A DNA stretch of 64,000 bases. It comes from Micromonospora gifhornensis (GTDB lineage: Bacteria; Actinomycetota; Actinomycetes; Mycobacteriales; Micromonosporaceae). The DNA is taken from the NCBI RefSeq assembly GCF_016863515.1, contig NZ_BOPA01000036.1, forward strand, positions 1 through 64,000, read 5' to 3'. Below the pieces are notes generated by a model. That model was not told where the DNA came from. It ran no database searches and worked only from the letters and a program-made list of their open reading frames with translations. This document shows, in pieces, positions 22,830 through 30,409 of the stretch (positions are counted from its first letter, which is position 1; every line of letters begins with the position of its first letter). Both the position numbers and the translations under genes were made by a program.

Positions 22830-23966
22830 TCAGCAGTCGCTGCCGAAGATGCGGTGTTCCAGGGTGTCCGCGCTCACCGCGAGGTGATAGCAGTGCGCCG
22901 CCAGTTGTTGGTTCGACGCCCCGGCCAGCGGAGTGAACGACTGCGCGACAACCTGCGGAACTCCCGTGTCCGCGCTGATCAGCGCGATGCGGCCGTAGCC
23001 GGGCCGGGCCGACCCGGCGAGCAACTGCTCCGGGGTGGTCAGCATCGACAGCGGCCCGACTTCGGCCTCCATCCCGCAGAGTTGCACACCCTCGATGAAC
23101 GGCTCGGCGCCCTCGACGGCGAAGATCCGCACCAGGTGGCTGCGGTCCTCCGGCAGCGGGACGGTCAGCTCGAAGTGGGTGTCGTACTCCTCCCACTGAG
23201 CGCCCAGCTGCGCGGCGATCGTGGGGATCCGTCGTCTCAGCGGGCCGCTGCGCCCGCCGGTCACGGCGGCCGGCGACAGCCCGGTCGTCACGACCGGCGC
23301 CGGGATCGGGTCGTCGGTCATCAGCCAGCGCTCGATCAGGTCGTCCAGGCCGATGTCGTTCTTCCGCTCCGCGTCCAGGAACTGCACCGCGCGTTCGATG
23401 GTCACCGGACGACCCCATCCGGCGATCAGCGGGTGTCCACCCAGCGCGGTACGCCAGGCCGGCGCATAGGCGCCGACGTAGCAGGCGCCGAGGACCACCA
23501 GTCGCAGCCCGGGTGAGACGGTGCCCGGGTCGATGCCGTCGGGCGAGATCCTCGCCCCGTCGCAGCACTCCAGGCTGCCGTCGTCACCGCCGTGGGAACT
23601 CCAGTAGATGCCGGCCGGGACGAGGTCCTCGACGCCGGCGCCCTTGCCCGCGACCGCCTCCCGCAGGTCGTCCCCGGTGGCCTGGGTGTCGACGACCACC
23701 GTGTATCCGGCGGCGCGCAGGGTCTCGATGTCGTCGTCGATCTGGGCGAGTTCCTCGGCCAGCATCGCCCGGTCCTGCCCGCTGCCGGTCTTGAAGCCGA
23801 ACAGGAACAGGAAAGACTTCCCCTCGCCCGGACCGGTGCCCGTCGGGGTGTGCACCACCCGGGCCGCCGGGTCGTCGGTGCGGCCATCGTCGGTCCAGCG
23901 CTTCGGGCCACTGCGGACGTTCTCCCAGCCGGGCGGCAGGAACACCTCGTCGGCACGCTCGGCCAT
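22830..23966 (-). CDS. Caspase-like (clan CD) protein
   Basis: A 378-residue protein. The segment from about 50 to 200 has the caspase-fold layout: hydrophobic strand FLFLFGFKT, helix with ETLRAAGYTVVVDTQATGDDLREAV, then the His strand YWSSHGGDDGS (His125) and the Cys strand LVVLGACYVGAYA (Cys162). The His-Gly/Cys spacing of 37 residues fits metacaspase-like or CHAT-like peptidases. The C-terminal 150 residues are of unknown type. Its ATG overlaps the stop of the small gene upstream (TGATG). The substrate and any trigger are unknown. Protease activity is an inference from the dyad. Confidence 0.65.
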   Translation of the reverse strand: MAERADEVFLPPGWENVRSGPKRWTDDGRTDDPAARVVHTPTGTGPGEGKSFLFLFGFKTGSGQDRAMLAEELAQIDDDIETLRAAGYTVVVDTQATGDDLREAVAGKGAGVEDLVPAGIYWSSHGGDDGSLECCDGARISPDGIDPGTVSPGLRLVVLGACYVGAYAPAWRTALGGHPLIAGWGRPVTIERAVQFLDAERKNDIGLDDLIERWLMTDDPIPAPVVTTGLSPAAVTGGRSGPLRRRIPTIAAQLGAQWEEYDTHFELTVPLPEDRSHLVRIFAVEGAEPFIEGVQLCGMEAEVGPLSMLTTPEQLLAGSARPGYGRIALISADTGVPQVVAQSFTPLAGASNQQLAAHCYHLAVSADTLEHRIFGSDC

Positions 23967-24355
23967 CAGAACTCGTCCCCGGCGGTCAGCTGGTGCTCCA
24001 GTTCGTCGGCCGTGGCAGCGATCACCTGCAACGGGATGGCGAACTCGTCCGGGTCGAGCGTGGCGAGCAGCGCGTTGTGGATGAGGGCGTAGTCCCCCTC
24101 GTCGTCGAGCGCGAGCGCACCGAGATCGAGGTCGTCGTTCTTGCGCAGCGCGACTCGCGGCTTCATGTCCTTTCCCCCGCAGACGTAGCTGCGGAACTCG
24201 ATCCACTCCCGCTCGTACGCCTCGTAACGGCGCACGGTGATCTTCTGGGTCCGGTCCGACTCGTACGTCCAGATCAGCGAGAACCAGTCGTCCTCCAGAT
24301 CTTCCAACGTGTACTTGGTGCGTGCGTGTTCGCGCAGTTCGTACCAGGTCGGCAT
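23966..24355 (-). CDS. Small partner protein coupled to the caspase-like gene
   Basis: A 129-residue acidic protein of unrecognised family. It contains WYELREHARTKYTLEDLEDDWFSLIWTY, then an alternating strand pattern (RTQKITVRRYEAYEREWIEFRS) and a closing helical region ADELEHQLTAGDEF. The layout loosely recalls YbjN/CesT-like chaperone folds, but this is only a visual impression. ATG 24355 follows AGGAGACAGGAT. Its stop overlaps the caspase-like ATG, so both proteins should be made together; a chaperone or inhibitor role is plausible. Confidence 0.65.
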   Translation of the reverse strand: MPTWYELREHARTKYTLEDLEDDWFSLIWTYESDRTQKITVRRYEAYEREWIEFRSYVCGGKDMKPRVALRKNDDLDLGALALDDEGDYALIHNALLATLDPDEFAIPLQVIAATADELEHQLTAGDEF

Positions 24356-24515
24356 GGTATCCTGTCTCCTGTCCGCTGAGACCCGAATCAAGTTCGGTGA
24401 CACCTTAGCGGCATTAGTCCCTTATGGACATATCTGTGCTGCGGGACCACGTCACTGTCGACGACGCATCGCCAGGCCGCCGGTTCACTGCCGACGGACC
24501 CGGCTCGGAAAATCC

Positions 24516-25880
24516 CTAGAAGTACGTGGTGCGGATCAGGTCGGCGGCCTTCTCCCCGATCATCATCGTCGCCGGGTTCGGGCCGACGCTGACGATCCGT
24601 GGCATGACCGAGGCATCGGCGACACGCAGCCCGTCCAGGCCGTGCACCCGCAGGTCAGGTGCGACCACCGCATCGGGGCCGGTGCCCATCGCGCAGGTGC
24701 CCACCGGGTGATGAGCGGGCCCCACGCCCCACCGCAGGTACTCGCGTCGCGCCGCAGGGTGACGAACGTCGGCGCCGGGCAGCACCTCACCGCCGCGCCA
24801 GACGGCGAACGGTTCGGCGGCGGCGACCGTGCGGGCCACCTCGATCCCGTCGACGAGCCGCCGGACGTCGGCCTCGACTGCGAGGTAGTTCGGGTCGATC
24901 ATCGGAGGGGCCGACGGATCATCGGAGACCAGGCGTACGGTGCCCCGTGCCTGCGGCACCGTCGAGACGGCGAAGGTGAAGCTGTTCGCCAGGGCGTGCA
25001 AGGTGGGCCGGTGCGACGGCACGTGCAGGAAGACCAACCGCATGTCGGGGCCGGGCATCCGCGGGTCGCTGCGCCACAGCATCGACGCCTCGGCCTGGTT
25101 GTACCACCCGGACGGAATCGGCTTCGTCGCCTCGTAGACCACGCTCACCACTGGATGATCGTGGAGGTTCCGGCCGACGCCCGGCACGTCCTGGACCACC
25201 GGGAGGCCCAGGTGTTCGAGTTCCGAGGCGTCCCCGATGCCGGAGAGCATCAGCAGCCGCGGCGAGTCGACCGCTCCGGCGCTCACGACCACCTCGTAGT
25301 CGGCGTACGCAGAGGTGGTGTGCCCGTCGCGGGTGAAGGCGACACCCACACACCGTCCTTGCTTGAGGATCAGCCGGTGTGCGCGCGCCCCGGTGAGCAC
25401 GGTCAGGTTCGGCCGCCGAGCGATGATCGGGTGCAGATAGGCGTCGGCGGCGCTCTGCCGCCGTCCGTCGACGACGGCCAACTCGTGCCAGCCCACCCCC
25501 TCGGCGAACGCGCCGTTGAAGTCGCCGGTCCGGGCGAAGCCGGCCGCGACGGCCGCGTCCACGAGCGCCTCCGACAGCGGATTGGGATCGGTCGGGACGG
25601 CGGGGCGCATCGGTCCTCCGTCACCGCGGAAGAACGGGTCGGCTCCCTCGATCGTCTCCATCCAGCGGAAGTACGGCAGCACCGAGGCGTAGTCCCAGCC
25701 GGTGCACCCCATCTCGGTCCAGGCGTTGAAGTCGGCGGCGTGGCCGCGGAGGAACACCATCGCGTTGATGCTGCTGGAGCCGCCGAGGGTGTGTCCGCGC
25801 GGCCGGTGGTGGGCGGTTGCACCCGTGCCGGGCTGCGGGACCGTTTCGTAGGAGTAGTCAACGGCGCTGCCCGCGAGCGC
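24516..25880 (-). pseudogene. GMC oxidoreductase lacking its FAD-binding N-terminus
   Basis: The frame encodes a good choline-dehydrogenase-like GMC enzyme from VDYSYETVPQPG through the PS00623-like HTLGGSSSINAMVFLRGH, the flavin region VSAGAVDSPRLLMLSGIGD and the end PVGTCAMGTGPDAVVAPDLRVHGLDGLRVADASVMP. However, it lacks the usual first 60-70 residues with the GxGxxG dinucleotide-binding motif. Upstream of about 25880 the sequence loses similarity and runs into the start of the divergent AraC gene; there is no ATG there with a ribosome site. So the 5' end has been lost and the product could not bind FAD normally. Confidence 0.75.
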
Positions 25881-25927
25881 AGACCTGTTCCGCCTGAACT
25901 TCCGCGTTCCGGCACGTCGGTAAGGGT

Positions 25928-26920
25928 GTGACTGCCTTTGACGCTGAGTTGTGGCGCCAGTCGTTGAGTGCGGAGTTCGGTGGTCTCGCGGCCGACGACG
26001 CAGGCGAGCCGACCGGCACGATCTGTGGCACGGCACTCGGCCCGCTCACCGCGTACGACATCAGCGCAGGTCCGCAGGTCCTGCGCCGTACCCCGCAAGC
26101 GGTGCGACGCGAACCGTTCGATCGGCTGGCGCTGCTCATTCAGCTGGCGGGCGCGGCCACGGTCGGCCAGGACGGCCGGCTGGTGCCCGTCGAGCCGGGG
26201 CAGATGGCCCTGTACGACGCCGGTCGGCCCTACGACCTGCTGCTGGCCGGGCAATGGACCGGTGTGGTGCTCACGTTCGCGCGGGACGCCCTGTATCTGC
26301 CGGACACTGTCGTACGGCAGGCCAGGCAGCAGGCCCAATCACTTCTTGCAGGGCCGGGTGCGGTGTTGGCGAGCTTCGTCGCCTCGGTGACGGGCCAGCG
26401 CGCCTCGATCGGCGCCTCGGCCACCCGGCTCGGTGAGGCGGGGCTTCACCTCGTCGCCGGGGCGTTGGGGATGTCGCAGCCGCTGGAATCGCCGCCGCTC
26501 GACGGCGAGGCGGTGGCGGAATCTCAACGGATCCGGGTCCTGGAGTATGTGGGACGGCACCTCACCGACTCCACCCTGAGCCACGATCGGGTCGCCGCCG
26601 CACACCGGATGGCTCCGCGTACCCTGCACCGGCTCTTCGAACACAAGCCGTACACCGTCACGGAGTACATCCGTCCGCGCCGTCTCGAATCGGCCCGCCG
26701 CGACCTGGCCGACCCGTTGCTGAGTCACCTCAGTATCGCGCGGGTGGCGGCCCGATGGTGCTTCGGCAGGCAGGCTCATTTCACCCGGGCATTCCAGGCC
26801 CGGTACGGGGTGCTGCCGTCGGGGGTACGGCCACTCGGGCAGGTCCGGCGTCCGGCCCTGGTCGGCGGCGATAGCCGCGTGCGGCAGCAGAGAGAGGGCA
26901 TCGATGAGACGGTCGGATGA
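25928..26920 (+). CDS. AraC-family transcriptional regulator
   Basis: A 330-residue protein. Residues 1-200 are a cupin-like ligand-binding domain (VRREPFDRLALLIQLAGAATVGQDGRLVPVEPGQMALYDAGRPYDL). Residues 215-315 form the double helix-turn-helix domain (VAAAHRMAPRTLHRLFEHKPYTVTEYIRPRRLE, RVAARWCFGRQAHFTRAFQARYGVLPSG). Start GTG 25928 is chosen because it begins the family N-terminus; the ribosome site TAAGGG is very close. The 3' end overlaps the sigma gene by 17 nt. Confidence 0.85.
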   Translation: MTAFDAELWRQSLSAEFGGLAADDAGEPTGTICGTALGPLTAYDISAGPQVLRRTPQAVRREPFDRLALLIQLAGAATVGQDGRLVPVEPGQMALYDAGRPYDLLLAGQWTGVVLTFARDALYLPDTVVRQARQQAQSLLAGPGAVLASFVASVTGQRASIGASATRLGEAGLHLVAGALGMSQPLESPPLDGEAVAESQRIRVLEYVGRHLTDSTLSHDRVAAAHRMAPRTLHRLFEHKPYTVTEYIRPRRLESARRDLADPLLSHLSIARVAARWCFGRQAHFTRAFQARYGVLPSGVRPLGQVRRPALVGGDSRVRQQREGIDETVG

Positions 26921-27614
26921 CCAGCGGGCGGCGCCGCACGAGGCGCTGGTCAGGCAGATCTGGCAGGAGCACGGCCGGGCGATGCTGGCGTACGCCGTGC
27001 AGGTCACCGGGAACCGCGCGGACGCCGAGGACGTCGTGCAGGAGACTCTGATCCACGCCTGGCGTCACGCGCACCACCTGTCCGCGCGTCGGGACTCCAC
27101 CCGAACCTGGCTACTCACCGTGGTGCAGGACATCGTCGCTGCCCGCCCGCGTGCCGGGTCGGCCGGCACCCGACGGGCCGGCACGGAACCGTCCGACGTC
27201 ACGGCCTTGCACGACCACGCCGAGCAGGTGGTCGACGCCATGGTGGTGGCCGAGGGCGTGCGCCGGCTGATACCCAAGCATCGTGTCGTGATCGAACTCC
27301 TCTACCTGCGCGGCTATTCGCTGGCGGACGCCGCCGACGCCCTCGGCCTGTCGACGGACACCGTCAAGACGCGGGCCTACTACGCCCTGCGGGCACTTCA
27401 GGGGATGTATCCGGATCTCCCGCGTTCCGCCTCCCGCAGTCGACCGCTGGTCGAGGACACCGAGACCACCGTCGACCGCCACGTCGCGGGTCGGTGTCTG
27501 CCCGCCCGGCCAGGACCGGGACGGTCGACGATCCGACGCGTCAGCGGCGGACGCTCTGCTCGGCCGGTGACGCCCCCGATTCCGAGCCGGACACCCGTCG
27601 ACGGCGGTGCTTGA
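26904..27614 (+). CDS. ECF RNA polymerase sigma factor (long C-terminus)
   Basis: A 236-residue ECF sigma factor. Region 2 is HGRAMLAYAVQVTGNRADAEDVVQETLIHAWRH and region 4 is VIELLYLRGYSLADAADALGLSTDTVKTRAYYALRALQ, ending near residue 172. The last 65 residues are Arg/Pro rich and are not usual for the family. They overlap the 3' end of the small opposite-strand gene, and the true stop may be inherited from a rearranged 3' end. ATG 26904 follows GAGAGGG. It is co-transcribed with araC-type gene 25928. Confidence 0.85.
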   Translation: MRRSDDQRAAPHEALVRQIWQEHGRAMLAYAVQVTGNRADAEDVVQETLIHAWRHAHHLSARRDSTRTWLLTVVQDIVAARPRAGSAGTRRAGTEPSDVTALHDHAEQVVDAMVVAEGVRRLIPKHRVVIELLYLRGYSLADAADALGLSTDTVKTRAYYALRALQGMYPDLPRSASRSRPLVEDTETTVDRHVAGRCLPARPGPGRSTIRRVSGGRSARPVTPPIPSRTPVDGGA

Positions 27615-27687
27615 CGACGACGTGCCAGTAGAGGAGGCCGACGCCGCGCAGAATCCAGGCGGCAGCGATGACGACGAGGGTGCGCAT
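27541..27687 (-). CDS. Small one-helix membrane protein next to P450
   Basis: A 48-residue protein with one helix (TLVVIAAAWILRGVGLLYW) and a basic tail (KHRRRRVSG), giving an N-out or anchor-like topology. GAGG precedes the ATG by about 7 bases. It starts 8 bp after the P450 stop on the same strand, so it is likely part of that transcript. It converges with and overlaps the tail of the sigma gene at 26904. Function unknown. Confidence 0.5.
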   Translation of the reverse strand: MRTLVVIAAAWILRGVGLLYWHVVVKHRRRRVSGSESGASPAEQSVRR

Positions 27688-27695
27688 TCGAATCC

Positions 27696-28907
27696 TCAGC
27701 TCGTTGTCACGGGGAGTTCCTCGAGCCCGTGCATCAGCGCGCTGGCCCGCCAGCGGGGGGTGAATCCCTCGGCCAGTCGCAGCCCGGGGAGCCGCGCCGC
27801 CAGCCTGGTGAAGGCGATTCGTGCCTCCAGGCGGGCCAGCGGAGCCCCGAGACAGTGGTGGATGCCGTGCCCGAAGGCGAGGTGCGGGCTCCACGCGCGG
27901 CCCATGTCGAAGGCGTCGGGATCGGTGTACTGACCGGCATCGCGGTGCGCGGCCAGGATGGAGAGCAACACCGTCGATCCGGCCGGGATGACCTGATCGC
28001 CGTACGTGACGTCCTCGGTGGCCTTCCGATGGGTCCCCAGCTGCACCGGGCTCTCGTAGCGCAGCACCTCTTCGATGACCTGGGGCAACTGGTCCGGGTC
28101 GGCGCGGATCTGGCTCCACCGCGTGGGGTCGTCCAGCAGCAGCCAGGCGCCGTTGCCGATGAGGTTCCCCGTCGTGTCGTAGCCGGCGAGCAGCAGCAGG
28201 TACACCGTCGAGACGAGTTCGTCCTCGGTGAGCTGCTCACCGCTGTCACGCATGGCGATCATGGCGGAGATCAGATCGTCCCCGGGATGCCGGCGTTTGT
28301 TGCCGACAAGGTCGCGGATGTAACCGATCATTCCGATCATGGCGCCGGGCAGCTCGCGGATCCGGTTCGGGCCCGAGGCGATGATGCTCGCCGCCTCCAT
28401 GAAGCTGCCACGGTCGTCGGCAGGGACACCGAGTAGCTCGCAGATGACCGTGATCGGGAGCGGAAACGCGAACTTCGAGATGAGATCGTGCGAGCCCGGG
28501 GTGCTCAGCTCGTCGATCAGATGATCGGCGGTGGCGGTGATGGCGGGCACGAGACGTCCGATCCGCCGCGCGGTGAAGGCACCCTGGATCAGCCGACGCA
28601 GGCGCGTGTGGTCCGGGGGGTCGACGGTGAGCATGTTCTGCGCGGTGGCGGCGTAGATGTCGGGCGGCAACTGCGGCCGTAGTCCGAGCGGGGAGAGCTG
28701 ACCGTCCTTGACGAGCCGAGGATCGGCCAACGCCTTGCGCACGTCGTCGTGGCGGGTCAGGAGCCAGCCGGTCCCCCCGTCGGGCAGACGCAGCGGCGTC
28801 ACCGGCCGTTGCTCCCGGTGACTGGCCAGTTCGCGGTGCACGTCACCGCGGAAGAAGCCCAGGAAGGGCTCCTCCTGCATCGGTGCTTGCGGGGTCTGAG
28901 GCTCCAT
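27696..28907 (-). CDS. Cytochrome P450
   Basis: A P450 of about 403 residues. The I-helix motif AGYDTTGNLIG, the ExxR helix EEVLRYESPVQLG and the heme-binding segment FGHGIHHCLGAPLARLE are intact. The N-terminus lacks a membrane helix, as in soluble actinomycete P450s that modify secondary metabolites. ATG 28907 gives a normal length; an in-frame TTG at 29057 would add 50 residues without family support. The substrate is unknown. The divergent region upstream is AT rich for this genome. Confidence 0.9.
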   Translation of the reverse strand: MEPQTPQAPMQEEPFLGFFRGDVHRELASHREQRPVTPLRLPDGGTGWLLTRHDDVRKALADPRLVKDGQLSPLGLRPQLPPDIYAATAQNMLTVDPPDHTRLRRLIQGAFTARRIGRLVPAITATADHLIDELSTPGSHDLISKFAFPLPITVICELLGVPADDRGSFMEAASIIASGPNRIRELPGAMIGMIGYIRDLVGNKRRHPGDDLISAMIAMRDSGEQLTEDELVSTVYLLLLAGYDTTGNLIGNGAWLLLDDPTRWSQIRADPDQLPQVIEEVLRYESPVQLGTHRKATEDVTYGDQVIPAGSTVLLSILAAHRDAGQYTDPDAFDMGRAWSPHLAFGHGIHHCLGAPLARLEARIAFTRLAARLPGLRLAEGFTPRWRASALMHGLEELPVTTS

Positions 28908-29084
28908 ACCGATGCCGACGTAGTGAGCCGCGGTGAGTTCACCCGTCAGCCCACCGCAGCCGAAGCTGCCGTCGCCGCCGTCGCTCGCCGGCCGGATGAA
29001 CGTTCCCGGTGAGCCCTCGTCGAACAGAACGTGATGCCCTTTGGGCAGGGCGTCCAAAACCCTCGACTCCGTTTGGATATTGGC

Positions 29085-29104
29085 TATTCACCGAGTGTTG
29101 AATA
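29085..29104. promoter_or_regulatory. Inverted repeat in the P450/sigma divergent region
   Basis: TATTCA and TGAATA are arranged as an inverted repeat with an 8-bp spacer (GCTATTCA...TGAATAAGC when extended). It lies in the 317-bp AT-rich region between the P450 and the ECF sigma gene 29225, where regulators of both genes would bind. No regulator is assigned. Confidence 0.4.
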
Positions 29105-29224
29105 AGCGACAGAAGCTTCGTGAGCCCCATCACTCACAACGAAGTAACAAGCAATAAAGTCGTCTTTCACTCACCCCTCATAGGCTTGCCACCCGATCTG
29201 CTGAAATTACTGGGGGGATAAGCC

Positions 29225-29776
29225 ATGACCATCGCCACTGCGCCCAGGAGCGCAGAACTGCCCGAATCCGAGGTCTGCCTTCAGGAAATCCACCGCAACA
29301 ATGGCCGCGCACTGCTGCGTTTCCTGCGGAGTCTGGTGTCGTCGGACTCCGCCCACACCGCCGAGGATCTGGTGCAGGAAACGATGCTGCGCGCCTGGCG
29401 CAGCCTCGACGCGGTGCCGATCGAACCCGAGTCTCAGCGCCGCTGGCTGTTCACCGTGGCCCGACGACTGGCCATCGACGCGTACCGCAAGCGGCAGTCG
29501 CGACCGGCGGAGATCAGCCTGGTCGACACCGAACCCGTCGGTGTCGGAAGCGAAGCTGCGGAGACCGTGATCGCCAAGTTGACGTTGCAGCAGGCCATCG
29601 CCGGGCTGAGTCCCGCGCACCGGTCCGTTCTCGTCGAGTTGCACGTGAAGGGGAACTCCCTCGAGCAGGCCGCAGCACGGCTCGGCGTTCCCGTCGGCAC
29701 CGTCAAATCACGCGCGCACTACGCCATGAAATTCCTTCGAGAGGCGCTCGACGGCACCGAGACATTCCGCCGGTGA
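29225..29776 (+). CDS. ECF RNA polymerase sigma factor
   Basis: A 183-residue ECF sigma factor. Region 2 is RALLRFLRSLVSSDSAHTAEDLVQETMLRAWRSLD, with the linker RLAIDAYRKRQSRPAE, and region 4 is HRSVLVELHVKGNSLEQAAARLGVPVGTVKSRAHYAMKFL. ATG 29225 follows GGGGGGAT. No anti-sigma factor is encoded beside it. It is followed after 7 bp by the hydrolase gene, so both may be co-transcribed. Confidence 0.9.
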   Translation: MTIATAPRSAELPESEVCLQEIHRNNGRALLRFLRSLVSSDSAHTAEDLVQETMLRAWRSLDAVPIEPESQRRWLFTVARRLAIDAYRKRQSRPAEISLVDTEPVGVGSEAAETVIAKLTLQQAIAGLSPAHRSVLVELHVKGNSLEQAAARLGVPVGTVKSRAHYAMKFLREALDGTETFRR

Positions 29777-29783
29777 TCGACGG

Positions 29784-30374
29784 ATGAACCCAACGGTTGT
29801 CCTGGTACAGGGCGCGTGCACCGATGCCACCCGTTGGCAGCATGTGACCAGGCGGCTGCGCCGAGCGGGACATCGGGTGATCGAGGTCGCCAATCCACTG
29901 CGCAACCTCCCCGGGGACGCCGCGTACCTGTCGTCGGTGCTGGCGAGCATCAGCGGGCCGATCGTGCTCGCCGGCCACGCGTACGGCGGTGTGGTTGCCA
30001 CAGACGCCGCCACCGACCACGACAACGTCAAGGCGCTCGTCTATGTCGCGTCGATCGCGCCGGACAAGGGCGAGAGCGGGCCGGACCTGACCGGGAGGTT
30101 CCCTGGCACCCTGCTCGACCAGGCGATCCAGGTGAACCCGGCCAGCGGCGCCGCACACGGCGAGCCCTGCGGCGAGCCGGCCTGGCGGTTCATCCCGTCC
30201 TGGTTCATCTACAGCCGGCGCGACCCGGTCATTCCGGTCGAGGCGTCCCGTTTCATGGCTGATCGGGCCAGTGCCCAGGAATCCGTGGAGCTCCCGGGCG
30301 CCGCACACCCTCTCCCGGCGTCACGGCCGCAGGCGGTCGCCGGCATCATTCTGCGGGCTGCCGCCGCGGTCTGA
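29784..30374 (+). CDS. Degenerate alpha/beta hydrolase (nucleophile Ser replaced by Ala)
   Basis: A 196-residue alpha/beta hydrolase-like protein. Family start VVLVQGACTDATRWQHVTRRLRRAGHRV is clear, but the nucleophile elbow reads LAGHAYGGVV: Ala66 stands where Ser is expected, and the codon GCG is one base from TCG. The middle is about 40 residues shorter than usual (ALVYVASIAPDKGES then GRFPGTLLDQAIQVNPAS). The end IPSWFIYSRRDPVIPVEASRFMADRA, with the catalytic Asp and a likely His, is preserved. So the protein is probably inactive as an esterase, or is a binding protein. Compositional decay is not otherwise evident. Confidence 0.75.
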   Translation: MNPTVVLVQGACTDATRWQHVTRRLRRAGHRVIEVANPLRNLPGDAAYLSSVLASISGPIVLAGHAYGGVVATDAATDHDNVKALVYVASIAPDKGESGPDLTGRFPGTLLDQAIQVNPASGAAHGEPCGEPAWRFIPSWFIYSRRDPVIPVEASRFMADRASAQESVELPGAAHPLPASRPQAVAGIILRAAAAV

Positions 30375-30409
30375 TCCGTCGGACGACAGCCGGCAGAGGT
30401 GAGCCCGCA

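Noticed and set aside
23513..23794. Possible small Arg-rich protein opposite the caspase-like gene
   Set aside because: Extreme Arg/Pro composition and no ribosome site; consistent with antisense of a GC-rich gene.
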